Assembly: GCF_018294505.1 (NCBI RefSeq)
Contig: NC_057811.1
Location: 21,742,579 to 21,806,578 of the forward strand
Reading direction: 5' to 3'
DNA: 64,000 nucleotides
From: Triticum aestivum
Lineage: Eukaryota; Streptophyta; Magnoliopsida; Poales; Poaceae
A program made the position numbers and the translations under genes. Shown in pieces: positions 43,552 through 55,660 of this stretch. Every line of letters begins with the position of its first letter. The stretch's first letter is position 1. Below the pieces are notes generated by a model. It was not told where the DNA came from, did not search any database, and was given only the letters and a program-made list of their open reading frames with translations.

Positions 43552-44755
43552 GTGCCATCCGAGCCAGCTCTATGCGTAGATGTTATATGCACGAGTAGAA
43601 CACAAAGAGTTGTGGGCGATAATATTCATACTGCTTACTAGCATGTCATACTTTGATTCGGCGGTATTGTTGGATGAAGCAGCCCAAATCGACATTACAT
43701 GACCGCGTTCATCAGACTGGTTCTACCGTCATGCTTCGCACACAGGTGGCTAGTGGGTGTTTGTTTCTCCAACTTTAGCTGAATCGAGTGTGACTAAGCC
43801 CGGTCCTTGTTGAAGGTTAAAACAACACACTTGATGAAAAATCGTTGTGGTTTTGATGCGTTGGTAAGAACGGTTCTTGCTAGAAGCCCGTAGCAGCCAC
43901 GTAAAACTTGCAACAACAAAGTAGAGGACGTCTAACTTGTTTTTGCAGGGCTTGCTGTGATGTGATATGGTCAAGACGTGATGATATATAAATTGTTGTA
44001 TGAGATGATCATGTTTTGTAACAGTTATCGGCAACTGGCAGGAGCCATATGGTTGTCGCTTTATTGTATGAAATACTATCGCCATGTAATTGCTTTACTT
44101 TATCACTAAGCGGTAGCGATAGTCGTAGAAGCAATAGTGGCGAGACGACAACGATGCTTCGATGGAGATCAAGGTGTCAAGCCGGTGACGATGGTGATCA
44201 TGACGGTGCTTTGGAGATGGAGATCAAAGGCACAAGATGATGATGGCCATATCATATCACTTATTTGATTGCATGTGATGTTTATCTTTTTATACATCTT
44301 ATTGTGCTTAGTACGGCGGTAGCATTATAAGATGATCTCTCACTAAATTTGAAGGTACAAGTGTTCTCCCTGAGTATGCACCGTTGCTACAGTTCGTCGT
44401 GCCGAGACACCACATGATGATCGGGTGTGATAAGCTCTACGTTCACATACAACGGGTGCAAGCCAGTTTTGCACACGCGGAATACTCGGGTTAAACTTGA
44501 CGAGCCTAGCATATGCAGATATGGCCTCGGAACACTGAGACCGAAAGGTCGAGCGTGAATGTTCACCATTGAAAACTACTACATCTCACGTGATGATCGG
44601 ACATGGTTTAGTTGATTTGGATCACGTGATCACTTAGATGATTAGAGGGATGTCTATCTAAGTGGGAGTTCTTAAGTAATATGATTAAATGAACTTTAAT
44701 TTATCATGAACTTAGTACCTGATAGTATTTTGCATGTCTATATTGTTGTAGATAA
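43552..44755 (+). other. Copia-2 leader with primer site
   Basis: A degenerate primer site (TGCCATCCGAGCC) just after the LTR, followed by the long untranslated leader seen in the other two elements. No gene was seen. Confidence 0.7.
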
Positions 44756-45643
44756 ATGGCCCGTGCTATTGTCCCGTTGAATTTTAATGCGTTCCTAGAG
44801 AAAGCTAAGTTGAAAGATGATGGTAGAAACTACACGGACTGGGTCCGTAACTTGAGGATTATCCTCATTGCTGCACAGAAGAATTACGTCATGGAAGCAC
44901 CGCTAGGTGCAAGAACCGCTGCAGGAGCAACTCCGGACGTTGTGAATGTCTGGTAGAGCAAAGCTGATGACTACTCGATACTTCAGTGTGCCATGCTTTA
45001 CGGCTTAGAACCGGGACTTCAACGACGTTTTGAGATGTTCCAGGAGTTGAAGTTAATATTTCAAGCAAATTCCTAGATTGAGAGATATGAAGTCTCCAAT
45101 AAGTTCTATAGCTGCAAAATGGAGGAGAATAGTTCTGTCAGTGAACATATACTCAGAATGTCTGGGTACCACAACCACTTGACTCAACTGGGAGTTAATC
45201 TTCCTGATGATAGTGTCATTGACAGAGTTCTTCAATCACTGCCACCAAGCTACAAAAGCTTCGCGATGAACTATAATATGCAAGGGATGAACAAGACAAT
45301 TCTCGATCTCTTCGCAATGCTAAAGGCTGCGGAGGTAGAAATCAAGAAGGAGAATCAAGTGTTGATGGTTAACAAGACCATTAGTTTCAAGAAAAAGGGC
45401 AAAGGGAAGAAGGGGAACTTCAAGAAGAACGGCAAGCAAGTTGCTGCTCGGGTGAAGAAGCCCAAGTCTGGACCGAAGCCTGAGACCAAGTGCTTCTACT
45501 GCAAAGGGACTGGTCACTGGAAGCGGAACTGCCCCAAGTATTTGGTGGATAAAAATGATGGCAAAGTGAAAGGTATATTTCATATACATGTTATTGATGT
45601 GTCCCTTATTAATGCTTGTAGTAGTGCCTGGGTATTTGATTGA
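44756..45643 (+). pseudogene. Copia-2 gag
   Basis: ATG at 44756 (MARAIVPLNFNAFLEKAKLK). Capsid-like region; two in-frame stops (TAG at 44954-44956 and at about 45074) break it. From 45119 the frame is open for 174 codons, with a Lys-rich stretch and a CCHC zinc knuckle CFYCKGTGHWKRNC that would bind element RNA. It ends WVFD and a stop. It is the best preserved gag of the three elements. Confidence 0.85.
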
Positions 45644-46818
45644 TTCTGTTGCTCATATTGGCAACTCAAAACAGGGGCTAAGGATTAAGCGAAGATTGGC
45701 TAAGGGCGAGGTGACGACGCGCAGGGGAAATGGTTCCAAAGTCGATGTGATCGCAGTTGGCATGCTGCCTCTACATCTACCTTCGGGATTAGTTTTAGAC
45801 CTAAATAATTGTTATTTGGTGCCAGTGTTGAGCATGAACATTATATCTGGATCTTGTTTGATGCGAGACGGTTATTCATTTAAATCAGAGAATAATGGTT
45901 GTTCTATTTATGTGAGTAATATCTTTTATGGTCATGCACCCTTGATGAGTGGTCTATTTTTGTTGAATCTCGATAGTAGTGATACACATATTCATATTAT
46001 TGAAGCCAAAAGATACATGTTTAATAATGATAGTACAACTTATTTGTGGCACTGCTGTTTAGGTCATATTGGTGTAAAGCGCATGAAGAAACTCCATGCT
46101 GATGGACTTTTGGAATCACTTGATTATGAATCACTTGATGCTTGCGAACCGTGCCTCATGGGCAAGATGACTAAGACTCTGTTCTTCGGAACAATGGAGC
46201 GAGCAATAGACTTGTTGGAAATAATACATATTGATGTATGCGGTCCGATAAGTGTTGATGCTCGCGGCGGGTATCGTTATTTTTTGACCTTCACAGATGA
46301 TTTGAGCAGATATGGGTATATCGACTTGACGAAACATAAGTCTGAAACATTTGAAAAGTTCAAAGAATTTCAGAGTGAAGTGGAAAATCATCGTAACAAG
46401 AAAATAAAGTTTCTACGATCTGATCGTGCAGGTGAATATTTGAGTTACGAGCTTGGTCTTCATTTGGAACAATGAGGAATAGTTTCGCAACTCACGCCAC
46501 CAGGAACACCATAGTGTAATGGTGTGTCTGAACGTCGTAACCGCACTTCACTAGATATGGTGCGATCTATGATGTCTCTTACTGATTACCGCTATCGTTT
46601 TGGGGTTATCCTTTAGAGACGGCTGCAATCACGTTAAACAGGGCACCATCTAAATCCGTTGAGACGACACCATATGAACTGTGGTTTGGCAAGAAACCCA
46701 AGTTGTCGTTTCTTAAAGTTGTTGCGATGCTTATGTGAGAAAGCTTCAACCTGATAAGCTCAAACCCAAATCGGAGAAATGTGTCTTCATGGGATACCCA
46801 ATGGAGACTGTTGGGTAT
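45644..46818 (+). pseudogene. Copia-2 pol: protease remnant, integrase, start of RT, interrupted
   Basis: A 295-codon frame (45588-46475) contains the pre-integrase motif YLWHCCLGHIGVKRMKKLH and CEPCLMGK (His-Cys finger), then the integrase core with the Asp in IDVCGP, FTDDLSRYGY and the region ending RSDRAGEYLSYE. A stop (TGA 46473-46475) and shifts follow, then CVFMGYPMETVGY up to the Gypsy insertion. Integrase would insert cDNA into the genome; this copy is inactive. Confidence 0.85.
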
Positions 46819-47279
46819 TGTCGGTGCCAAAACCGGCGGATCTCGGGTAGGGGGTCCCGAACTGCGCGTCTAAGGTTGATGGTAACAGGAGATAGGGGAT
46901 ACAATGTTTACCCAGGTTCGGGCCCTCTCTATGGAGGTAATACCCTACTTCCTGCTTGATTGATCTTGATGAATATGAGTATTACGAGAGTTGATCTACC
47001 ACAGAGATCGTAATGGCTAAAACCCTAGAAGTCTAGCCTGTTTGACTATGATTATGATGATTGGCCTCTACGGACCTAGCACTCTGGTTTATATAGACAT
47101 TAGGTCGGTTACAGAGAAAGGAATCTTCATATTTGGTCGCCAAGCTTGCCTTCCATGCCAAGGAGAGTCCCATCCAGACATGGGAGAGAGTCTTCGGTCT
47201 TGTATCTTCACAACCCATTAGTCCGGCCCATGTCTAATAGGTCGGACGTCCAAGGACCCCTTAGTCCAGGACTCCCTCA
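46819..47279 (-). repeat. 3' LTR of the Gypsy element
   Basis: 461 bp. On the minus strand it reads TGAGGGAGTCCTGG ... GGTTTTGGCACCGACA. A TATA-like box (minus strand TATATAAACC, about 47086-47096) supports that orientation. A purine-rich GGGGCTAC tract adjoins it at 47280-47288 (minus strand), the expected polypurine tract. Left flank GGTAT (46814-46818) is the candidate target duplication. Confidence 0.85.
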
Positions 47280-47820
47280 GTAGCCCCTGAACCAGGCTTC
47301 AATGATGAGGTGTCCGGCGTGCAGATTGTCTTCGGCATTGCAAGGCGGGTTCCCCTTCCCGAACACGCCAAGATAGTTTTCGGATGCAACGAATGTGTCC
47401 GGATCTGCAACACAAGTACCACACACAACCGCAGAGAGTATAATATTTCACGAGTCCAATCTGCCGACAACTTTTTTGTAATGTGACATCACGTTTGCCC
47501 GGTCATTATTTCGAACCGTTTCTTGTCCTGCCGTTCCACGTTTCGAGGTGTGGTTTTTATTGGCATGTCTTGTCAAAGCAGAGATCGTGTCCCCTTATTG
47601 CGGGGTTCTCATCAATACGAGCGTGGGTAACCCAACTGTTCCATTGGGATGATTTCTTTGGAATAGGCAGATTTTTAGGCTTAGGAGGAGGCGTTCGATA
47701 TCTGTTGCCTTTATAAAGGAGCCAAGGGTCGTCTTATTTTACGCCAACCCTTTCCTGAGCCCTTACAACCCCAAGTTCTAGCACCCAAGGTTCGACTTCA
47801 TTGCTTCAAGCTCCCCAATC
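47280..47820. other. Gypsy noncoding region between LTR and antisense ORF
   Basis: No gene was called. The last part (about 47700-47820, TTTATAAAGGAGCCAAGG) looks like a TATA box and leader for the plus-strand antisense ORF. Confidence 0.5.
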
Positions 47821-50498
47821 ATGTCCGGACCCAGCCCACGGGGCCGATGGGTGGCTTCCTTTGTTACAGAGGAGGACATTGCGAAGCTTCGTGCGGCCAG
47901 ATACCTGACCGCGGAGATCCCCCACAGGCTTCCTACTCAAGGACAGGTTATTCCTAATGCTCTCTGGCCAAAAGGCTCCTTCACCGAAACTCCCAACCTA
48001 TGGCAGCGGGAGTGGTTTTACATCACTGAACCCCGCGGTACCAAGTGGGCAGCTATACCTGCGTTTTGATCTGGCCCTCCGTTACAGCTTGCATCATGGA
48101 TTAATAAGGGGCTAGACTGGGGATGTATTGACGAAGTGCAGACTCTACAGAGCCGCATTCGGAGCCTCCTTGAGAAGGACATCGATCTTATCAACGTGAT
48201 TCAAGTAATGCTGGTCCGCCGGGCCCTGCCGTGCCAGTGACGGCCTCTCCGTATGTGGGAGTTTAATCCAGAAGGACCATGGACCCTCCAACACTTCTTC
48301 GGCACTACGCACAAAGGAGTGTGGAAGTTGTTTTTCGGGAAACGAAAACAGTGGCCAGACACCACCGAGGACATCGGCCTTGACTGCAACCATCTGGATA
48401 CCTCGGTAAGCGCTCGACTCCCGAACAATTTTTAGCTATGCATGCCATAATACGATACTGAGCAAACTATCTTTTTCCAGGGCTGGATAAAGAAAGCAGA
48501 GCGAATTAAGTGTTCGGCCCCCCTTCCCGAAGACTCAGCGGATCCCGTACTAACGAGGATGCTGGCCCCGACAACATACCAGATGCCTGTGAAGGAGAAC
48601 AAGGCGGAGAGCGAGAGGACCAAAGGCGGCCTCCATCCCGAAGGTATATCAGACACTGTGTCCGGGGAAATCAAAATTCCATCGTCCGAAGACAAAAGTG
48701 AAGGAGAAGCCAACATCTCTTCTCCCCATGGCAAGAAAAGGGCCGCCTCCTCAAGTTGGGAGGAAAAGGCTCCTAAGTGAGGCAAGATGCCCCTGTCGCG
48801 CGGCTCGGGCTTGGAGGACGACGTTGTCGCGCAGTCCCACAGTGAAGACAAGCCTTTAGCCAAATCGTAAGTGAACAAGGGTCTTTTAAACATATCCCGT
48901 TCCTTTCCTGTGACCAAGGTAACATCTAGAATATATGTTTTTGTAGCTCGGCACACAGTCTTCTTCAACAATCCTCTTCCTCGGGGGATCTTCTCCCGGA
49001 GATGATGGAAAGCGAGACACCTCCACCGGTCTCCTCGCCCAATAGGGCGGACGACTTCGAGGTGTCGTCTCGGAGGGTCTCTCCTGATCAACAAGTGGTG
49101 CGAGGGATGACAAAGACACTACCCAAAGGTGATACTTCGGTAGCCCAGGGTCTGGGGGCCAACAATAAAGGCCCCGGACTGTCCGGCTTACAGCCGGAGA
49201 CAACTCCAGGGACGAATAAACGGATCCCTTCAAAGGGAGGCCGTACCCCTACAGCAGCTTCCGGAGATCCAGAAGCGCCGGATATATTGACGAACATGCT
49301 GCGACAGGCGTCCGTCTCAGAGGAACATCGTACCTTGATGGGTACGGTGGTTGACAAGGTCCTGTCCGCGAAAAGCGGATTGAATGAGGCCTTCACGAGC
49401 CTGCTAAGAGGCTTCAAGGTTTGTACTGTAATATTTTTGATTGTGTTTTATTCACAAACTGCACCTGCGTGTAGATAGTAGCCCCTGAGACTCTGATTGG
49501 CTTCCCAAGGGAGGCGATCAGTGGATCAAAAAGATGCCCAAGAAATAATATGACTAATTGGAACACAGGTTGTTACCTCCCTGGCTACTGCCCAAACTAC
49601 AGAGATTGCAGATCTGCAATGGAAGATTGATGAGGCGGATGATGACATCACGCTTATCAACAAGCGGCTTGACGAGGCGCAAGGTATGTTTTTGGGGCAG
49701 TCATTATATGCACGTGCTTACAATATAAGCATGACGCAAAGAATAGTATACTGAGATATGTATGACTGCAGATGGTGCCGCCGCAGTTGAGATCCTTTGG
49801 GCTGAGCTAGCCCGGGCCAAGGAGCAGGCCAGGATTAGTAATGCGGCTGCCTAAAAGGCATATGTCGAGTTAAAGGCCGAATAGGATGCTCGACGCCAAT
49901 ACGAGGAGAAAATATCCACGATGACGCTCGAGCTAAAGGATGCCGCTAGCCGCTGCGAATTTCACAAGAAGGATAATAAAGCCAGAACGGCTGATCTTGA
50001 CAAGGCCTTACGGGAGGCGAAAGAGGCGCGGTCCGAGTCTAGAGCGGCTCGGGAGGAGGTCCGACAAGCTGGGGAGATCGCGGCTGGTAAGCCCTTTTTA
50101 TTACAAACTAAGTTCGGCGATCCGAATTATGCCCCGCTTAATCAAGTGTGGAGTTCTCCAGACGCATTGTTGGCCCTGCCGAAGAGTGCCTCCGATGCGA
50201 TGCAGTTTCTCCAAGCGCAAGAAGGACGCGAAACCGAAAAGCTGTTCTGGTCGCAGTTTAGCATGCTGAAGCGTCCGCTGTTGCTGAACGAACAGATGGC
50301 CCAGTGGGCAGAGCTCCACAAGATGTCCGGATCTGCCATGAAGGACGTCATGGTCCGGCTGTGGCTGCCCGAGCCAATTCCGGATAGTTATTTCGGTTTG
50401 GTGCAGCGACTTGTTGATGCGATGTCGTGTATCGACGCCGTTAAGCGATCGACGTGCATTGAAGGTGCACGGATGACCTTTGCCCGCGTCAAGAGATA
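47821..50498 (+). pseudogene. Antisense multi-exon ORF of Gypsy (putative gypsy-type transposon domain)
   Basis: Starts MSGPSPRGRWVASFVTEEDI at 47821. This N-terminus and WFYITEPRGTKWA resemble the plant 'putative gypsy type transposon' family (Pfam PF04195) as I remember it; the middle of the domain looks deleted. Good splice sites delimit exons: 47821-48405, 48481-48866, 48947-49418, 49569-49683, 49772 to 50086 or beyond, ending with TAG at 50496-50498 (CIEGARMTFARVKR). Exons 4-5 are Glu/Ala/Lys-rich, coiled-coil-like (KDAASRCEFHKKDNKART, ALREAKEARSES). Internal stops (48067, 48238, 48778, 49853, 49883) show decay. Function of this protein class is unknown; it lies antisense to gag-pol. Confidence 0.65.
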
Positions 50499-51748
50499 GT
50501 GGGCGAAGATGAAGGCCAGCGATGTTGCAGCAAAGAGTCCACCCAAGTGCAAGGACCATCACGCACCAGAGCATTATTTCGAGGACGTCTTAGAGGGTGC
50601 CCGCTTGATAAAGGGTCAGTGCTCGAAAGACATAATATTCGAATGAAATGTATTGGAATTGTAATAGACAATATTATGACAATATTATGATAGTCGCTAA
50701 AAAGCTTTGGTCCCTCCTGTGCGGCCGTTTTTGTATAATCTAAAAGTTTTCCAGTCGCCGGCTTCAGCCCCCTCGTAGAAAATACGGGGGTGCTCGGAAA
50801 AGCACTTGATCACTCTTAACCCAACGTCTTGGTCCATGAAGGAGGTGTCAATGCGGCGAACTAGGCAATCGGACTATAGGGCGTTAACACTTTCACTTAG
50901 CCATAGGAGTTTTATGGTGGGTCTACGATATAGCCCCTGGTATGTACGCGGTTATCCGAATACGGTGCGTTACCTGTGTGACCTTAAGAATGGCCCTTCG
51001 TGTAGTACGGAAAGAATCACGAAAGATTCTAGTAAGTCGTCGAGTGGTTGACCAGCTCTCGCCATATCATGACAGTCAGTTTTCGGCTTTCTCTACTGAG
51101 GTGCTCATCCGGATGAACCAGGACACAATCGCAGTAGTTCTCCCTTTACTACCCTAGCCGATATAGCGGAACGTAAGGTAGTAAGCACAGGAGCCGGGCA
51201 ACCCAACTATTAACCAAAGACATGATTCGGAGCTGGTGCATAAGGCCAAACTCGTGATGCCGAAGTGTGCTATAAAGTTGTTCGGACTTTGTCGGCAACT
51301 CAATTTGTTCCCATACCGAGCCCCTGGCGATTGTGCCGAGGTGCAAGTGTGAAACAACCGGAAGAATTTAGCTCTTTAGAGAAAAGTGAATACTGGATAC
51401 GGATTATGTTCACTGGAACCTGAGTGATATGCCGATCGTCATTTTACAAATAATAACGCCACAACCCCGGCTATTTGACATGCCTGGGGTCGACGGTTGA
51501 GGAAAAAGGCACTCTACAGGCTCGAAAATAGAGAGTGCGGTCTACAAAAAGTTGTTGTGGACCTCCTGTCGCACGTCTACGCCACCTTTCCTCGGTGAAG
51601 TGGCTCCTTAAGAGGAGTAGCCTTTGGGTGAATGTACGAACCCGAACTCCGATAGAGTCAATGAGATGACCAGCCTTTGAGCCACCTGTGGTAAAGGATA
51701 ATGAAAAAGAAAGAGTAGTTAGAAAAGAAAAAGGAAGGAGGTGGTGGG
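50499..51748. other. Gypsy noncoding spacer
   Basis: Between the antisense ORF and the truncated Copia-3 LTR. No gene was recognised. It ends in GGTGGTGGGAG at the deletion junction with Copia-3. Confidence 0.5.
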
Positions 51749-53387
51749 AGTACATGTGTGAATACATAAAATACATGTGTGAATACATAGACAAACAGAG
51801 TGTCACTAGTATGCCTCTACTTGACTAGCTCGTTGAATCAAAGATGGTTAAGTTTCCTAGCCATAGACATGAGTTGTCATTTGATTAACGGGATCACATC
51901 ATTAGAGAATGATGTGATTGACTTGACCCATTCCGTTAGCTTAGCACTTGATCGTTTAGTATGTTGCTATTGCTTTCTTCATGACTTATACATGTTCCTA
52001 TGACTATGAGATTATGCAACTCCCGAATACCGGAGGAAAACTTTGTGTGCTACCAAACGTCACAACGTAACTGGGTGATTATAAATGTGCTCTACAGGTG
52101 TCTCCAATGGTACTTGTTGAGTTGGCATAGATCGAGATTAGGATTTGTTACTGCGATTGTCGGAGAGGTATCTCTGGGCCCTCTCGGTAATGCACATCAC
52201 TATAAGCCTTGCAAGCAATGTGACTAATGAGTTAGTTGCAGGATGATGCATTACAGAACGAGTAAAGAGACTTGCCGGTAACGAGATTGAACTAGGTATT
52301 GAGATACCGACGATCGAATCTCGGGCAAGTAACATACCGATGACAAAGAGAACAACGTATGTTGTTATGCGGTTTGACCGATAAATATCTTCGTAGAATA
52401 TGTAGGAGCCAATATGAGCATCCAGGTTCTACTATTGGTTATTGACCGGAGACGTGTCTCGGTCATGTCTACATAGTTCTCAAACCCGTACGGTCCGCAT
52501 GCTTAACGTTCGGTGACGATTTGTATTACGAGTTTATGTGTTTTGATGTACGGACGGTAGTTCGGAGTCCCGGATGAGATCTGGGACATGACGAGGAGTC
52601 TCGAAATGGTTGAGACGTAAAGATCAATATATTGGACGACTATATTCGGACATCGGAAAGGTTCTGAGTGATTCGGGTATTTTTCGGAGTACCAGAGAGT
52701 TACGGGAATTCGTATTGGGCCTTAATGGGCCATACGGGAAAGGAGAGAAAGGCCTCAAAGGGTAGCCGCACCCCTCCCCATGGACTGGTCCGAATTGGAC
52801 TAGGGAGCGGGGGCGCCCCCTTTCTTCCTTCTCCTTCTCCCTTACCTTTTTCCTATTCCATGTGGGAGGAGGAATCCTACTAGGACTAGGGAGTCCTAGT
52901 AGGACTCCACACTTGGGCGCGCCCTATGAGGGCCGGCCTCCTCCTCCCTCCATCCTTTATATACGTGGCCAGGGGGCACCCCATAGACACACAAGTTGAT
53001 TGTTCCAAGCCGTGTGCGGTGCCCCCCTCCACCCTAATCCACCTCGGTCATATCGTAGTAGTGCTTAGGCGAAGCCCTGCGTTGGTAGCAACATCATCAC
53101 AGTCATCACGCCGTCGTGCTGACGGAACTCTCCCGTGAAGCTCTGCTGGATCAGAGTTCGTGGGACGTCATCGAGCTGAACGTGTGCAGAACTCGGAGGT
53201 GCCGTGTGTTCGGTACTTGGATCGGTCGGATCGTGAAGACGTACGACTACATCAACCGCGTTGTCATAATGCTTCCGCTTTCGGTCTACGAGGGTACGTG
53301 GACAACACACTCCCCTCTCGTTGCTATGCATCACCATGATCTTGCGTGTGCGTAGGAATTTTTTTGAAATTACTATGTTCCCCAACA
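51749..53387 (+). repeat. 5' LTR of Copia-3 (truncated)
   Basis: Begins internally at AGTACATGTGTG (equivalent to 58581 in the 3' LTR) and ends CCAACA. TATA-like TTTATATAC at about 52956-52964; the 3' LTR has TTTAAATAC here. Confidence 0.92.
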
Positions 53388-53388
53388 G

Positions 53389-53400
53389 TGGCATCTGAGC
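53389..53400 (+). other. Primer-binding site of Copia-3
   Basis: TGGCATCTGAGC, one base after the LTR, differs at two positions from the initiator-Met tRNA complement TGGTATCAGAGC. Confidence 0.7.
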
Positions 53401-54659
53401 TAGGTTTATGCGTAGATGTTATTTGCACGAGTAGAACACAAGTGAGTTGTGGGCGATATAAGTCATACTGCTTACCAGCATGTCATACTTTGATTCGGCG
53501 GTATTGTTGGATGAAGCGGCCCGGATCGACATTACGCATATGCTCACGCGAGACTAGTTCTACCGACGTGCTTCGCACACAGGTGGCTGGCGGGTGTCAG
53601 TTTCTCCAACTTTAGTTGAATCGAGTGTGGCTACGCCCGGTCCTTGTGAAGGTTAAAACAACACATACTTGACGAAATATTGTTGTGGTTTTCATGCGTA
53701 GGTAAGAGCGGTTCTTGCTAAGCCCGTAGCAGCCACGTAAAACTTGCAACAACAAAGTAGAGGACGTCTAACTTGATTTCGCAGGGCTTGTTGTGATGTG
53801 ATATGGTCAAGACGTGATGAGATATAAGTTGTAGTATGAGATGATCATGTTTTGTTGAAGTTATCGGCAACTGGCAGAAGCCTTATGGTTGTCTCTTTAT
53901 TGCATAAGACGCAAGCGCCAAATAATTGCTTTACTTTATCGCTATGCGATAGCAATAGTTGGCGAGACGACCATGTAACGACACGTTAATAGAGATCAAG
54001 ATGATGGAGATCATGGTGTCATGCCGGTGACGATAGAGATCATAACGGTACTTTGGAGATGAAGATCAAAGGTGCAAGATGATCATGGCCATATCATGTC
54101 ACATATTTTGATTGCATGTGATGTTTATCTTTTATGCATCTTATTATGCTTTGATTGACGGTAGCATTATAAGATGACCTCTCACTAAATTTCAAGGTAC
54201 AAGTGTTCTCCCTGAGTATGCACCGTTGCCAAAGTTCGTCGTGCCGAGACACCACGTGATGATCGGGTGTGATAAGCTCTACGTTCATATACAACGGGTG
54301 CAAGCCAGTTTTGCACACGCAGAAATACTCGGGTTAAAGTTGACGAGCCTAGCATATGCAGGTATGGCCTCGGAACACTGAGACCGAAAGGTCGAGCGTG
54401 AATCATATAGTACATATGATCAACATAGTGATGTTTTCCATTGAAAACTACTCCATCTCACGTGATGATCGGACATGGTTTAGTTGATATGGATCAGGTG
54501 ATCACTTAGATGATTAGAGGGATGTCTATCTAAGTGGGAGTTCTTAAGTAATATGATTAAATTGAACTTTAATTTATCATGAACTTAGTCCTGGTAGTAT
54601 TAGCATATCTATGTTGTAGATCAATAGCTCGCGTTTAGCTCCCCTGTCTTATTTTTGAT
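53401..54659 (+). other. Copia-3 untranslated leader
   Basis: Collinear with the leaders of Copia-1 and Copia-2. No gene was seen. Confidence 0.7.
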
Positions 54660-55660
54660 ATGTTCCTAGAGAAAACTAAGTTGAAAGATGTTAGTAGCAA
54701 TGATGCGGATTGGATCCGTGATCTGATTATTATCCTCATTGTTGCACAGAAGAATTATGTCCTTGATGCACCGCTAGGTGACAGACCGGTTGCAGGAGCA
54801 AAATGTAGACGTTATGAACGTTTGGCAAGCTTGATAGTTTAGTGCACCATGCTTTACGGCTTAGAATCGGGGCTTCAAAGACATTTTTGAAATGCCACAG
54901 AGCATATGAGATGTTTCAAGAGATGAAATTAGTATTTCAGACTCATGCCCATGTCGAAAGGTATGAGACCTTTGACAAGTACTTTGCCTACAAGATGGAG
55001 GAGAATTGCACAGATAGTGAGCATGTGCTCAGAATGTCTGTGTACTACAATCACTTGAATCAAGTGGGAGTTAATCTTCCAGATAAGATAGTGATTGACA
55101 GAGTTCTCTAGTCACTATCACAAAGTTACTAGAACTTCGTGAAGAACTATAATATGCAAGGGATAACGAAAACGATTCCCGAGCTCTTCGCGATACTAAA
55201 GGCTACGAAGGTAGAAATCAAGAAGGATCATCAAGTGTTGATGGTCAACAAGACCACCAGTTTCAAGAAAAAGGGTAAAGGGAAGAAGAAGGGGAACTTC
55301 AAGAAGAATGGCAAACAAGTTGCTGCTCAGGAGAAGAAACCCAAGTCTGGACCTAAGCCTAAGACTGAGTGCTTCTACTGCAAAGGGACTGGCCACTGGA
55401 AGCGGAACTGCCCAAGTATTTGGCGGATAAGAAGGATGGCAAAGTGAACAAAGGTATATTTGATATATATGTTATTGATGTGTACTTTACTAGTGTTTAT
55501 AGCAACCCCTCAGTATTTGATACTAGTTCAGTTGCTAAGATTAGTAACTCTAATTGGGAGTTGCAGAATGAACAGAGACTAGTTAAGGGTGAAGTGACGA
55601 TGTGTGTTGGAAGTGGCTCCAAGATTGATAAGATCATCATCGTACACTCCCTATACTTTC
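54660..55660 (+). pseudogene. Copia-3 gag
   Basis: Begins near FLEKTKLKDVSSNDADWIRD. Further blocks are YETFDKYFAYKMEEN, SEHVLRMSVYYNHLNQ and the zinc knuckle CFYCKGTGHWKRNC (about 55370-55412). Stops and frameshifts (for example near 54830, 55111 and 55415) separate them. Confidence 0.85.

Larger units (their letters stand above)
41826..46818 (+). mobile_element. Copia-2: BARE1/Angela/WIS-type element, 5' part, split by Gypsy
   Basis: Starts TGAAGGAAATATGC. It includes a full 5' LTR, leader, gag and the first half of pol. At 46818 it is cut by the Gypsy LTR in the codons of YPMETVGY. The rest (RT, RNase H, 3' LTR) should lie on the far side of the Gypsy, beyond the window. Confidence 0.9.

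Noticed and set aside
48432..49094. 220-codon minus-strand ORF
   Set aside because: Antisense to exons 2-3 of the Gypsy antisense ORF, with coding-like features only on the plus strand (splice sites, amino-acid composition).
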